Shown: piece after piece, positions 25,243-34,403 of the stretch
Layout: every line of letters begins with the position of its first letter
How positions within the stretch are numbered: position 1 is the stretch's first letter
Origin: DASRHT01 sp035293765
Lineage (GTDB): Bacteria > Chloroflexota > Ktedonobacteria > Ktedonobacterales > Ktedonobacteraceae
NCBI GenBank assembly: GCA_035293765.1
Contig: DATGMF010000025.1
Location: 62,001-126,000, forward strand
Reading direction: 5' to 3'
Length of the DNA stretch: 64,000 bases
Notes under the pieces: model-generated
The model's input: the letters and a program-made list of their open reading frames with translations, nothing else
Told to the model about the DNA's origin: nothing
Databases searched by the model: none
Made by a program: the position numbers and the translations under genes

Positions 25243-26969
25243 GACGCTATTTCCTCCAATGCAAGCTGTGACGAGACAATTTCGTAATAGACGGCGCAGG
25301 TCTTCATCAGTTCATGATGAGTGCCGATGCCCGCGACGCGCCCATCGTCTAAGACGATGATCTGGTCCGCATCCATGACGGTGCTTACGCGCTGGGCGAC
25401 GATGAACACTGTGGCGTCTGCAATCTCCCTTTTCAGAGCCATGCGTAACCTGGCGTCAGTTTTAAAATCAAGGGCCGAGAAGCTATCGTCGAAGATGTAA
25501 ATTTCCGGCTTTCTCACCAGGGCGCGCGCGATGGACAGGCGCTGCTTCTGCCCGCCAGAAACATTGGTGCCTCCCTGGGCAATGATCGACTGGAAGCCTT
25601 CCTGCATATGCGAGATGAATTCGGTGGCCTGAGCCACGTCGGCGGCGTGCTCTATCTCTGTCTCGGAGGCATCGGCTTTGCCATAACGAATGTTCTCCTC
25701 GATGGAGCCCGAGAAAAGCACGGCTTTTTGCGGCACAAAGCCAATTTTCGCTCGCAGATGCTGTTGCGACATTTCGCGCACATCGACGCCGTCAACGAGC
25801 ACACGCCCGCTATCAACATCATAGAAGCGCGGGATCAGACTTATCAGCGTCGATTTGCCCGAGCCGGTACCGCCGATGATCGCCGTAACCTTGCCCGGGG
25901 TTGCCCTGAACGAAATGTTGGAGATGGCAGGCTCTTCAGCGCCGGGATAGCTGAAGGTGACATCCTGGAACTCAACGTAGCCGCGTTGCGCATCGGCGCG
26001 CTTCACCTGCTCGGCATCGTTGATTTCTGGTTCTATCGCCAGCACTTCGTTGATGCGGGTGGCGGAGGCTGCCGCGCGCGGCAGCATAATAAACATCATC
26101 GAAAGCATCAGGAATGAGAAGAGAATCTGCATGGCGTACTGGAGGAACGCGATGAGCGATCCAACCTGCATATCGCCGTTATCGATGCGAATACTGCCGA
26201 ACCAGAGGATAGCGACAGATGAGACGTTCAGCACCAGCATCATCATCGGCATCATAATTGCCACGATGCGGTTGACCTGGATCGAGACATCGGTCAAATT
26301 GAGATTGGCCTCGTCAAAGCGTCTTTTCTCATGCTCGGTGCGGTCAAACGCGCGGATAACGCGTACGCCGGTAAGAGCTTCATCGAGGATCAGGTTTAAT
26401 TGGTCCAGCTTGATCTGCACAATCTGAAAAAGCGGTATAGCTTTGCTCATGATCAGCAAGATTGACAGCAGCAGGATCGGAATGACGGCGACCAGCACCC
26501 AGGAGAGGGTCGCATCCTGCGAAACCGCCATAATGATGCCGCCAACGCACATCAATGGCGCGTAGATCATCATCCTCAACATAATCACCAGCACCTGCTG
26601 AACCTGCGTCGTGTCGTTGGTCGTGCGCGTAATCAGCGAGGCCGTGCCGACCTTATCAAATTCGTGCAGCGAAAAATTTTCGACGTGGGTGAAGAGCTTG
26701 CTGCGAATGATCCTGCCGAAGCCGACCGAGATGCGGGAAGAGAAGAAGCTGGCGATGATGGAGCAGGAAGCGCCGCCAATCGCGACCAGCAACATAAAGC
26801 CGCCCACGCGCAGAATATAGGGAGTATCGCCCTTCACAATTCCGGTATCCACAATATCCGCCATCAGTGTGGGGAGATAGAGGTCGGAAAGAGCCTGTAA
26901 AAAAACAAGCACAAAAACAAAAATCAGAGGAATCTTGTACGGCTTTAAAAAGCGCAATAGTTTTATCAT
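25239..26969 (-). CDS. ABC exporter half-transporter, degenerate-site subunit
   Basis: 576 residues with six membrane helices, then Walker A IGGTGSGKST, signature VSGGQKQRLSIARAL and Walker B EIYIFDDSFSALD. The residue after the Walker B Asp is Asp, not Glu, and the switch position reads IVAQRVST (Gln for His). Both are hallmarks of the degenerate ATP site in heterodimeric exporters. Its start overlaps the MarR stop as ATGA and its end overlaps the next ABC gene as ATGA, so the three genes form one translationally coupled unit. Confidence 0.93.
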   Translation of the reverse strand: MIKLLRFLKPYKIPLIFVFVLVFLQALSDLYLPTLMADIVDTGIVKGDTPYILRVGGFMLLVAIGGASCSIIASFFSSRISVGFGRIIRSKLFTHVENFSLHEFDKVGTASLITRTTNDTTQVQQVLVIMLRMMIYAPLMCVGGIIMAVSQDATLSWVLVAVIPILLLSILLIMSKAIPLFQIVQIKLDQLNLILDEALTGVRVIRAFDRTEHEKRRFDEANLNLTDVSIQVNRIVAIMMPMMMLVLNVSSVAILWFGSIRIDNGDMQVGSLIAFLQYAMQILFSFLMLSMMFIMLPRAAASATRINEVLAIEPEINDAEQVKRADAQRGYVEFQDVTFSYPGAEEPAISNISFRATPGKVTAIIGGTGSGKSTLISLIPRFYDVDSGRVLVDGVDVREMSQQHLRAKIGFVPQKAVLFSGSIEENIRYGKADASETEIEHAADVAQATEFISHMQEGFQSIIAQGGTNVSGGQKQRLSIARALVRKPEIYIFDDSFSALDFKTDARLRMALKREIADATVFIVAQRVSTVMDADQIIVLDDGRVAGIGTHHELMKTCAVYYEIVSSQLALEEIAS

Positions 26970-27529
26970 AGATTCTCGTCTCCGCTCCAGGGTGAGGGCG
27001 ACCGCGAGAGGTTGCCCCGGCTGGCTGCTTGCTCATCAGATGTAGAGGGCGACCGCGAGGGATTGCCCCTACTGGCTGCCTGCTCGTCATAATAGCGAGT
27101 GACCTGTAATAGAAGTTCGGCGAGCTGATTGCTTTGTTCCTCGCCAAGATACTCAATCAGGCCGTTGAGGGAGGTGGCGAAGACCTCTGCCGCCTGCTGA
27201 GTGACCATCTCGCCTTTTTCAGTCAGCTTAATGCCAACGGCGCGGCGGTCGTGAGGATCGATATTGCGTTCAATGAGCCCGTCTGTCTCCAATCCCTTAA
27301 TCAACTGGGTAATAGTTGGAGAGGTGACGTGGAGCAGCTTGCTAATCTCGGACACCTTCATTTCGGGGATATCCGGGCTCCGGCCTTTTTTGACGCAGAA
27401 CAGCACCCTGACCTCGCTCGGTTTACAACCCGCCACCGTCTGTTGATGTTGATGCCATCCCGCCCTACCGAATTGCATAAAAGCATTGAAAAGCTTCCGC
27501 GCGGTTGGGTTAGTGATAAGATGCTCCAT
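26966..27529 (-). CDS. MarR-family transcriptional regulator with repeat-derived C-terminal tail
   Basis: 187 residues. The winged helix-turn-helix is clear: KVSEISKLLHVTSPTITQLI, then GLIERNIDPHDRRAVGIKLTEKG with the wing Asp-Arg pair. A start with GGGAGG upstream is well supported. Residues ~148-187 are not part of the family fold: they consist of two copies of a 17-residue unit beginning DEQAASRGN, encoded by a 51-bp tandem repeat of the GTAGGGGC family, followed by six residues. The gene leads the ABC exporter operon and a nested palindrome upstream is a likely autoregulatory site. Ligand unknown. Confidence 0.92.
   Translation of the reverse strand: MEHLITNPTARKLFNAFMQFGRAGWHQHQQTVAGCKPSEVRVLFCVKKGRSPDIPEMKVSEISKLLHVTSPTITQLIKGLETDGLIERNIDPHDRRAVGIKLTEKGEMVTQQAAEVFATSLNGLIEYLGEEQSNQLAELLLQVTRYYDEQAASRGNPSRSPSTSDEQAASRGNLSRSPSPWSGDENL
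26994..27095. repeat. Two 51-bp tandem repeats inside the marR coding sequence
   Basis: Units at 26994-27044 and 27045-27095 both begin GAGGGCGACCGCGAG and contain GCCCC and TGGCTGC. The period of 51 bp is 17 codons, so the reading frame is kept. They resemble the intergenic GTAGGGGC elements elsewhere, here captured in a gene end. Confidence 0.85.
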
Positions 27530-27560
27530 CTGCCTCCCTCAGTGATAAGATAGACCACAA

Positions 27561-27597
27561 ATAGTTAGGTACCTAATTTATTAGGTTGCCTAACTAT
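27561..27597. promoter_or_regulatory. Nested palindromic operator upstream of marR
   Basis: TTAGGTACCTAA (27565-27576) and TTAGGTTGCCTAA (27581-27593) are each near-perfect palindromes. Together they lie in a larger inverted repeat, ATAGTTAGG...CCTAACTAT. The site is 32-68 bp before the MarR start codon, where MarR proteins normally bind to repress their own operon. Confidence 0.7.
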
Positions 27598-27769
27598 TAT
27601 ACATTTAGGGATGTGGTTGTGTCAATGGGAATATTGCTGGATTGCTGATAGTGTTTTGCAACGTTTGCTAAACCCACTGTAGATGAGTATAATATCGACA
27701 AACGTCATTCTATGTCTCTAAAAAAAAATATGTTGGTCCGATCATTTTAAGGCACAAGGGAAAGGTTTT

Positions 27770-29323
27770 ATGTCTATGACGTTCTGGTTTGTTTATTTTG
27801 GCATAGTTTTTGCGATATTGCCGCTGATCCTCCTTTTTCGCTTTTTGCTCTTACTATTTTATGTATATATCCTGCGAAGGAAAGATCGCAATCAGGCGTT
27901 TAAGACGTATCGGCGCGGAGGCGTCTATTGTAGCTCGCTGGCGCTCGGGTTTATGATCGGGACCGCTGTTGCGTTGATGATGGTTGTGGTGGTGCAGCCG
28001 GGAGGGCTGGACTCTATTGCGTTCGGGCTGCATATGCTGCTGCTGGCATGGATTCCCTATCTGGCGGGCCTGTTATATAAGCTTGCGGATAGAGTATACC
28101 TGGTTAACCTGGCAGAGGCGCGGTTGCTGGGGAAGAAGAAGCCCATTACTCCGCACCTGATTCATATGGTGAAAGCGTGGGTACTCACCGCCACGCCTCC
28201 GCTGCTCTTCTTTAGCGCGCTGGGGCTGCTCTACATGTTGAACGCGCTGGCGTGGCGACCGGTATTGCTGCTGGCTATCGTTGTCTGGGCGACGATCCGG
28301 GGATTTAGCAGTTCGCTGCTGCATCGCTGGGCCTTACGGAGCGTGCCGATAGCGCAGACTGAATGGGCCGATCTGGAGCCACGCATCCAACAGTGGGCGG
28401 CACTGGCCGGGGTGCGCGTCGATGAAACCCTGGTGCTCTACCTGGGAGAAGAGGATGTTGCGACGGCTGCGGCGACAGGGCTTGGTCGCAAAACGCTCTT
28501 GCTGGGTTCGGCGCTATTACGTAAAGCTGATTGGCGCCAGATTGATGCGATTATTGCGCACGAGTTGGGGCATATCCGTAAACATCACCTGCTGCTGTAC
28601 TCCGCCTTATCCCTCGGTCAGGCTTTGCTGTTTGCGAGCTGGTTTGTGCTTTATGATCTGCGCCCGCTCGCTTTCTGGCTCTTTCAGCAAGATGCCCCCT
28701 TTGTCATTCAGCAGCAGGCGCAGAGCTCACTGACGGGAGCGTGGTACATGCTGCTGACTTTCGCGTTTCTTTACCTGTTCAGCATGGACACGCATCACCG
28801 GGCAGAGTTCGCCTGCGACCGCTTCAGCGTTGAGCTGGCGGGCGATCCGATGGCAATGGCTTTTGGCTTAACGACGCTGGTGGCGTTGAACGGCACGACG
28901 ATGAAGATGTCAGGACCGACCCATCCATCGGCGGAACGGCGCATGAAGCGGCTTTTGACTGAGCCTGGACGCTTTGCGCCGTGGGGCAAAGATCCCGTGC
29001 CCGTGTTTGTCGGCAAAGAAGTGCTGGCGAAAGGCGGCCATCATTACCGTTACATTGTACCGCTTGATCAGGCCACGCCCCGCCAGCCTGTGCCGCCACA
29101 ACCCTGGTCTCGCATGCCCCTCGCTGCTCGTTCAGCAGCTCCACAAGGGCCAGTCGAGCAGGCCACGTCTGTAGCACCTCCACAGGAGCCGGTCGAACAA
29201 AGCGAGCCTACAGCAGTTTTACAGGAGCCAGCCGAACGAGGAGCGATTGCAGCAGCCTCGCATGAGCGGGTCGAGCAGGGCGAGCCTACAAAAGAATATC
29301 CACAAGCTGAAACCCGGTCATAG
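27770..29323 (+). CDS. M48-family membrane zinc metalloprotease
   Basis: 517 residues. Several N-terminal membrane helices (residues ~5-35, ~48-75, ~80-100, then ~140-180) precede the zinc site IIAHELGHIRKHH (HExxH). A third ligand is likely in HHRAEFACDRFSVELAG, which matches the family ExxxD motif. The fold resembles HtpX/Ste24-like integral membrane proteases that cut misfolded or prenylated proteins. The last ~75 residues are a Pro/Glu/Gln-rich tail with degenerate repeats around PQEPVEQ, expected to be disordered. AAAGG lies six nt before the ATG. The 3' end overlaps the convergent PP-loop gene by 38 bp. Confidence 0.87.
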   Translation: MSMTFWFVYFGIVFAILPLILLFRFLLLLFYVYILRRKDRNQAFKTYRRGGVYCSSLALGFMIGTAVALMMVVVVQPGGLDSIAFGLHMLLLAWIPYLAGLLYKLADRVYLVNLAEARLLGKKKPITPHLIHMVKAWVLTATPPLLFFSALGLLYMLNALAWRPVLLLAIVVWATIRGFSSSLLHRWALRSVPIAQTEWADLEPRIQQWAALAGVRVDETLVLYLGEEDVATAAATGLGRKTLLLGSALLRKADWRQIDAIIAHELGHIRKHHLLLYSALSLGQALLFASWFVLYDLRPLAFWLFQQDAPFVIQQQAQSSLTGAWYMLLTFAFLYLFSMDTHHRAEFACDRFSVELAGDPMAMAFGLTTLVALNGTTMKMSGPTHPSAERRMKRLLTEPGRFAPWGKDPVPVFVGKEVLAKGGHHYRYIVPLDQATPRQPVPPQPWSRMPLAARSAAPQGPVEQATSVAPPQEPVEQSEPTAVLQEPAERGAIAAASHERVEQGEPTKEYPQAETRS

Positions 29324-29939
29324 TTTTCTTGTTGCCCAGGCGAACGGGGAGCGGGTGAGCGAAAAGCGGACCCGCGCTAACGAAGGTGTGATATTCGCCG
29401 CGCTCGCCGCATGGATCGATCCCGCCTTGCTCAAACTCGTCAACCAGCTGCTCGGTAAGCGTTGCTCCGAGCCATGCAGCTTTCGCGCGTGCGACCTCTA
29501 TGCAGGTGAGCGTGGCGCGGTAGCCGCGGGCTATGCATTCTCGCACCAGCTTTGCCGGATCTTCGTTCCATAACGGTTCCAGATGGGTCAGCCTTGCCTC
29601 GGTTGTGCGTTCTTCATACCATGTCCGCACATCGGCGAGATGGATATTGCCAAAGGCGATCCCCGTCACATTGAGCTGGCGTAGATCCTGAAGGGACTGG
29701 AGAAAAACGCTTTCAAAATTTTCTGGCGTTGTTGGATAGCGCAGCAGCGGGATGCCGAGTGCATCGGCCTGAGCCTGGATATGCGTAATGGGGACGCCAT
29801 GAAAGCGTACGCGCTCCGTGGCTGCGTCGTACATCGTGATCAGATAGTTGATCTGCTTTCCCGCTCGCGTGAGCCGGTCGAGCGCGAGGATCGAATCTTT
29901 ACCGCCGCTGAAGCTCAGTGCTGATTGTTCTGCTACCAT
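29286..29939 (-). CDS. PP-loop ATP pyrophosphatase, Dph6/MJ0570-like
   Basis: 217 residues. The PP-loop SFSGGKDSILAL binds ATP. ERVRFHGVP, GIAFGNIHLADVRTWYEER and the C-terminal GIDPCGERGEYHTFV are diagnostic of the diphthine-ammonia ligase-related family. Bacteria lack diphthamide, so the bacterial members must amidate something else; the role is unknown. It starts three nt after the preceding membrane gene and lies at the end of the riboflavin operon, so a link to flavin or vitamin metabolism is possible but unproven. Confidence 0.85.
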   Translation of the reverse strand: MVAEQSALSFSGGKDSILALDRLTRAGKQINYLITMYDAATERVRFHGVPITHIQAQADALGIPLLRYPTTPENFESVFLQSLQDLRQLNVTGIAFGNIHLADVRTWYEERTTEARLTHLEPLWNEDPAKLVRECIARGYRATLTCIEVARAKAAWLGATLTEQLVDEFEQGGIDPCGERGEYHTFVSAGPLFAHPLPVRLGNKKTMTGFQLVDILL

Positions 29940-29942
29940 ATG

Positions 29943-30470
29943 TTATTCCTTTCCGGCGAAAAGCTTGCGCCGGAAGAGCAGCACCGGGATCAGCCAGAGC
30001 GGATAGAGCAGGTAGGGCAGATTCGAAGCCCAGTAGGAAACGTCGTTGGTGACGCTGGGCAGATTGGCGAAGATGTCGCCCAGAAAGAAGCCAACGATTG
30101 CATAGAAGATCATCGCCCCCGTCATGAGTCCTACAGGAATGACCCAGGATCGTCTCAGCCATAGCCCTATGCCGGTTGCAAAGTAGAGCGGGCCAAGTAA
30201 AAATGCATCCTCGATTGCGCCTGCAAACACGCCGGGGTCCACTTTCAAATAGCGGTTGTCTCCATGCAAAATATAGCTGTACCAGACCTGACCGAGCAGA
30301 TTGCTGTTGGGTCCGATGGTGACGAGATGCAACCCGAAAAGCACGTAATAAAACTGAGGAATAGCGGTAATAATGCCGAGCAAGAGCGAGAAGCCGGCGA
30401 GGATGGAGAGCCAGAGCGGACGTCCGGTGGTGTGCTGCACGCGCGCAGGCTGATCGATGCTTGCAGTCAT
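29943..30470 (-). CDS. Four-helix membrane protein in the riboflavin operon
   Basis: 175 residues from ATG 30470, which has GGGAGGAAA eight nt upstream; the upstream ATG at 30536 has no such site. About four hydrophobic segments (residues ~20-42, ~76-98, ~104-126, ~146-166). No known motif was recognised. It lies between ribE and the PP-loop gene on the same strand. It does not resemble RibU or other known flavin transporters in any motif I can see, but a transport role is worth considering. Confidence 0.65.
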   Translation of the reverse strand: MTASIDQPARVQHTTGRPLWLSILAGFSLLLGIITAIPQFYYVLFGLHLVTIGPNSNLLGQVWYSYILHGDNRYLKVDPGVFAGAIEDAFLLGPLYFATGIGLWLRRSWVIPVGLMTGAMIFYAIVGFFLGDIFANLPSVTNDVSYWASNLPYLLYPLWLIPVLLFRRKLFAGKE

Positions 30471-30591
30471 AGAATATTTCCTCCCTGCAGTAGCTGTTGG
30501 CTCTTCTTTGGGCCATTTTACCTCAGCATACAGCACATTTGCTCTCTTGACAAGGGATCAGCTTTGCCATGCTAAAGAACCGCTTTTCATC

Positions 30592-31200
30592 TCATTTTTG
30601 AGCATTGGAAAGCTCTGACTGTTGATACTGGCGGAAAAACTGCATGACATATCTACCGATAATATCGGTCTCAAGATTGAGCAGGGCGCCAACCTGCAAC
30701 TGTCCCAGATTGGTATGTTCGCGCGTGTAAGGGATCAGCGCGATAGAGAAGCGGTCAGACAGGCTCTCGACAACGGTGAGGCTTACGCCGTTGACAGCGA
30801 TAAAGCCCTTTGCAATCACGAAGGGGCGGAGAGCTTCCGGCAGCTCGATTTCGACATTCAGGCCAATGCCGTCTTCTTGCAGACTGAGAACGGCGGCGGA
30901 TGCTTCAACGTGTCCCTGCACCATGTGGCCGCCGACGCGACCATTGGCTGCCAGCGACCGCTCCAGATTGACTTTGTCGCCCGGTTGTAAGCTCGCGAGG
31001 CGGGTGCGTCGCTGCGTCTCGGGCATGGTATCAACGCGAAACCAATCTTCCCCCCGCTCCGTGATGGTCAGGCAGATGCCATCGACCGCGATGCTATCCT
31101 TGATTGCCGCATCTTGCAGCACGGATCGCGCCTTGATCACCAGCCCTGTTGGCTCGATCTGCTGGAGGGTTCCTACCTCTTCGACTATTCCAGTGAACAT
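30592..31200 (-). CDS. ribE: Riboflavin synthase alpha subunit
   Basis: 202 residues made of two homologous lumazine-binding barrels. It begins MFTGIVEEVGTL and has the duplicated DSIAVDGICLTI and GFIAVNGVSLTVV motifs, the first with SRR/ERS-type contacts in NLERSLAANGRVGGHMVQGHV. It dismutates two molecules of 6,7-dimethyl-8-ribityllumazine to riboflavin. ribH lies 16 bp upstream. Last biosynthetic gene of the operon. Confidence 0.95.
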   Translation of the reverse strand: MFTGIVEEVGTLQQIEPTGLVIKARSVLQDAAIKDSIAVDGICLTITERGEDWFRVDTMPETQRRTRLASLQPGDKVNLERSLAANGRVGGHMVQGHVEASAAVLSLQEDGIGLNVEIELPEALRPFVIAKGFIAVNGVSLTVVESLSDRFSIALIPYTREHTNLGQLQVGALLNLETDIIGRYVMQFFRQYQQSELSNAQK

Positions 31201-31215
31201 CTTGGACTCCTTTGC

Positions 31216-31689
31216 TTATCTGGCGTTCTTAATCGTTCTAATTGTGCGCGCCATCTCTACGGCTGCTTGAGCGCATTCTTTGCCGCGTGTAATGCGTGCC
31301 TGAGCTTGGTGCAGGTTCTCGACGGTCATCACGCCGAAAATAATGGGGGTATGCAGCTCAAGCGCGACCCGCTGGATACCCTGCGCCGCTGCATCGCCGA
31401 CGACAATATCGTGGCGCGTCTCTCCGCGCATCACGCAGCCAAAGCAAATCAGGGCGTCGTAGCGACCATTCAGCAACATGGCCTGAGCAACCGTCGCCAG
31501 TTCAAAGGCACCGGGCGTATAAACGATGCGCATATCCTCTGTCGCGACTCCCAGACGCTTTAGCTCTTCCTGAGCGCAATGAAACATCGCGCCCGTGATA
31601 TGCCAGTTATAGCGGGCAACGACGATGCCAATCGCGAGTCCGCTCCCATCCAGCGGCGGAGAGGGTGGGGGTATGTCTGCTTGAGCCAT
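31216..31689 (-). CDS. ribH: 6,7-dimethyl-8-ribityllumazine synthase
   Basis: 157 residues. IGIVVARYNWHIT, VYTPGAFELATVAQAM and CFGCVMRGETRHDIVVGDAA are the substrate-binding motifs, with the conserved His in ETRHD that acts as general base. It condenses the ribityl-pyrimidine with dihydroxybutanone phosphate. A short Pro-rich N-terminus precedes the fold. It lies 22 bp after ribBA and 16 bp before ribE. Confidence 0.95.
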   Translation of the reverse strand: MAQADIPPPSPPLDGSGLAIGIVVARYNWHITGAMFHCAQEELKRLGVATEDMRIVYTPGAFELATVAQAMLLNGRYDALICFGCVMRGETRHDIVVGDAAAQGIQRVALELHTPIIFGVMTVENLHQAQARITRGKECAQAAVEMARTIRTIKNAR

Positions 31690-31710
31690 GCTGGTGTGCT
31701 CCTCTAACTT

Positions 31711-32988
31711 CTATGATGATACCAGGTTGTTGGTAGATGCCAGCGAAGTGAGCAGATGTCCAAGCCTCTGCTGCTTCGTTTGCAGGTAGCGCACATTGCT
31801 CTTCGTGGGCGATATTTCGAGCGGCACGCGCTCCACCGCAATGCCTGCCTCCTTGAGCGCCCGAATTTTCTCAGGGCTGTTGGTCATGAGGCGAACGGCG
31901 GTGATGTTGAGATCGCGCAATACCTCGATGGCGTGGGTATAGGTACGGGCGTCAACGGGATAGCCGAGCAATTGATTGGCTTCGATGGTATCGCATCCCT
32001 GCTCTTGCAGCAGATACGCCTGGAGCTTGCCTGCAAGCCCGATGCCACGTCCTTCCTGCGGCAGGTAGATGAGGAGGCCGCGTCCTTCTTGCGCGATGGC
32101 GCGTAGGGAAGTGTGCATCTGGGCCTGGCAGTCGCAGCGTTGCGAGCCGAAGATGTCTCCGGTGGTGCAGGCCGAATGGAGGCGTAAAAGGGGCGGCTCT
32201 TGCTCGTCAAGATCGCCCAGCAGGAGCACGAGATAATCCTCGCCCTTCTCAAGGCCGCGATAGTGGCGCAGGCGGAATGTGGCTTCCGGCGTGGGGAGTT
32301 GCGTCTCACTGATAAAGCTCACGGCGTGACTTTTGCGGTAGCGCGCGATAGCATCGACCGTAATGATGCCGAGCCCCCATTGTTGTGCCAGATCAAGCAA
32401 GACCTGGCCCCGAGCTGCTTCTCCGTTGCTGTCTAGCACTTCGCAGATTACCGCGCCCGGCTCCAGTCCTGCGATGCGCATCAGATCGACCGAAGCTTCA
32501 GTATGCCCACGGCGTTCCAATGTGCCACCAGCTCTGGCGCGCAAAGGGAAGACGTGGCCGGGCCGCACCAGGTCTTCCGGCGGCGTTGTTGGATTGACCA
32601 GAGCGCGAATGGTCACGGCGCGGTCCTGAACGGAGATGCCGGTGGTTGTGCCGTGGAGCGCGTCCACCGATGCCGTGAAGGCTGTTCCTTGCAAGGGCGT
32701 GCCACCCGTTTCCGCGAGCGGGATGCGCAGCCTGTCAAGTCGTTCACCCGATAGCGCGACGCAGAGCAGGCCGCAGGCATGATGCACCATAAAGTTAAGC
32801 GATTCGGGAGTGACAAATTGCGCAGCCAGGCAGAGATCGGCCTCATTCTCGCGGCCATAGTCATCACAAATCAACACCATCCGTCCGGCCCGTACCTCGT
32901 CAACAGCTTCGGCAACGGTCAGAGCGCGTCCGGCGACAGGAACGGTCTTCTTCATCTTTCTTTTGCCCTTTACCAGTTTTTTAGTCAT
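31711..32988 (-). CDS. ribBA: Bifunctional dihydroxybutanone-phosphate synthase / GTP cyclohydrolase II
   Basis: 425 residues. The N-terminal half (to ~residue 220) has the DHBP synthase motifs DDYGRENEADL and RRGHTEASVDL; the family usually has ENEGD, so Ala replaces Gly here. The C-terminal half is GTP cyclohydrolase II with LRLHSACTTGDIFGSQRCDCQAQM (zinc Cys set), YLPQEGRGIGL and RLMTNSPEKI. It makes both early precursors of riboflavin. Start uncertain: ATG 32988, or ATG 32955 after AAAGGGC, which would remove a basic 11-residue extension. Confidence 0.94.
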   Translation of the reverse strand: MTKKLVKGKRKMKKTVPVAGRALTVAEAVDEVRAGRMVLICDDYGRENEADLCLAAQFVTPESLNFMVHHACGLLCVALSGERLDRLRIPLAETGGTPLQGTAFTASVDALHGTTTGISVQDRAVTIRALVNPTTPPEDLVRPGHVFPLRARAGGTLERRGHTEASVDLMRIAGLEPGAVICEVLDSNGEAARGQVLLDLAQQWGLGIITVDAIARYRKSHAVSFISETQLPTPEATFRLRHYRGLEKGEDYLVLLLGDLDEQEPPLLRLHSACTTGDIFGSQRCDCQAQMHTSLRAIAQEGRGLLIYLPQEGRGIGLAGKLQAYLLQEQGCDTIEANQLLGYPVDARTYTHAIEVLRDLNITAVRLMTNSPEKIRALKEAGIAVERVPLEISPTKSNVRYLQTKQQRLGHLLTSLASTNNLVSS

Positions 32989-33002
32989 ACTTTGAAATTC
33001 CG

Positions 33003-33055
33003 CCAGTAAGGCGATAAATCGCGCAGGACGCGATAAATCGGGTCCCTACGAAACG
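33003..33055. repeat. GTAGGGAC-family repeat spanning the ribD stop codon
   Basis: GCGATAAATCG occurs at 33011-33021 and again at 33030-33040, followed by GGTCCCTAC at 33041-33049. On the minus strand GTAGGGACC begins at the last codon of ribD and its TAG is the stop codon. Confidence 0.6.
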
Positions 33056-34215
33056 TGAGGAACGTCGCCCTCAACCAGAATATCTTCACCAAATATGTGA
33101 GTCTGGATATTATTCAGGCATTGCGCCTGTAGCATCGTTGCCAGCCCCTCGCCGGCAATGGGGGAGGGAGCATTACGGCCTCCCAACAGTTTGGGCGCGA
33201 TAAAGGCTGCCACATGATCGATGCAGTGTTGATCGAATGCGCTGCCCAGCACGCTTGCTCCGCCTTCGACCAGCACATGCATGATGCCTTTATGAGCCAG
33301 AGCCTGTAAGGTTGCCGGAAAATCGATCTGCCCCTTCTCGTTTGCCACGACGGGAATAACCTCGATGCCGCGATCCGCGAGCTGCTGGTGCGATTCAATG
33401 GAGCTGGCTGCGCTGACGAGAACGCAGGTCCTTGCGGCAAGCTCTGGCTGGAGCAGTGAGAGCGTATCGGGAAGGGCTCCCTGCGTGCTAAGCACTACGC
33501 GCAGGGGAGCATGCTCGCGTTCGGTGCGCTGCCAGATTCTTTTGTCAGGCGGAATGCGAACAGTGAGCTGCGGATTGTCGATGCGAGCGGTATTTGCACC
33601 GACCAGGATGGCGTCCACGCGGTCGCGCAGATCATGCACCCACAGGCGCGCTTCGGGTCCGCTGATCCAGTGAGAATCGCCCAAACGTGTTGCCAGCTTG
33701 CCATCAAGCGTCATGGCCCATTTTGCCGTCACATAAGGTCGTCCGTGGAAGATGTATTGCTCAAAAGGGCGCACAATTTGCGCGCATGCGGGCGCGAACT
33801 GCTCGTCTTCCAGCACCATCACCTCGATCCCAGCCGAACGGAGCCGCTCAATGCCTTGTAATTGAACCCGCGGGTTGGGGTCCAACGTGCCGATAATGAC
33901 GCGGCGGATACCTGCGGCGATGATGGCATCGGTGCAGGGAGGCGTGTGGACGAAGATGCAGCAGGGTTCGAGCGTGACATACAGGTCCGCACCGTCCGCT
34001 GCCGCTCCCGCCGCGGTGAGGGCGACGACCTCGGCATGCGGGCCGTAGGGAGGGGCCGTTGCTCCTTGCGCGATAATGCTGCCGTCGCGCACGACAACGG
34101 CTCCGACGGGGGGGCGCGGGCTTGTACGTCCTTCGACGCTGCGAGCACAGGCGATGGCTAAACGTATCGCCTCTTCAGCTACATGCATAGTTGCTCCATC
34201 AGTAGGGGCGTTCAT
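33046..34215 (-). CDS. ribD: Bifunctional riboflavin deaminase/reductase RibD
   Basis: 389 residues from ATG 34215. The deaminase domain has the zinc ligands in GPHAEVVAL and LEPCCIFVHTPPCTDAI. The reductase domain shows AKWAMTLDGKLATRLGDSHWISG, ILVGANTARIDNPQLTVR and VEGGASVLGSAF. It carries out the second and third steps from GTP. ATG 34188, with GGAG five nt upstream, is an alternative start. The stop codon TAG is part of a GTAGGGACC repeat. First gene of the operon, 190 bp after the FMN riboswitch. Confidence 0.94.
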   Translation of the reverse strand: MNAPTDGATMHVAEEAIRLAIACARSVEGRTSPRPPVGAVVVRDGSIIAQGATAPPYGPHAEVVALTAAGAAADGADLYVTLEPCCIFVHTPPCTDAIIAAGIRRVIIGTLDPNPRVQLQGIERLRSAGIEVMVLEDEQFAPACAQIVRPFEQYIFHGRPYVTAKWAMTLDGKLATRLGDSHWISGPEARLWVHDLRDRVDAILVGANTARIDNPQLTVRIPPDKRIWQRTEREHAPLRVVLSTQGALPDTLSLLQPELAARTCVLVSAASSIESHQQLADRGIEVIPVVANEKGQIDFPATLQALAHKGIMHVLVEGGASVLGSAFDQHCIDHVAAFIAPKLLGGRNAPSPIAGEGLATMLQAQCLNNIQTHIFGEDILVEGDVPHVS

Positions 34216-34365
34216 TTGCCCTCTGTTAAATGGTTGGCTGCATGCTTTCGGGGCGGATTGAGGGAGTACAAGGGGTAACAAGAAGGAGGAGATGCCCTGT
34301 ACCGCTGTGGCACTTCTTCTTCATTACAGCCATAGGATAAGCGATGCGTCATGTAATACGCGCTA

Positions 34366-34389
34366 TGCACGCAGATTTTGCTGCGTGCA
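34366..34389 (-). other. Stem-loop between FMN riboswitch and ribD
   Basis: TGCACGCAG (34366-34374) pairs perfectly with CTGCGTGCA (34381-34389) around a 6-nt loop. It sits right after the 3' end of the riboswitch on the transcribed strand. No T-run follows, so it could be part of the expression platform or a processing structure, not a simple terminator. Confidence 0.45.
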
Positions 34390-34403
34390 GCCGATCCTAT
34401 GCT

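Noticed and set aside
24067..25287. 406-codon plus-strand frame opposite the ABC exporter gene
   Set aside because: Composition is that of an antisense shadow; the minus-strand ABC protein has all family motifs.
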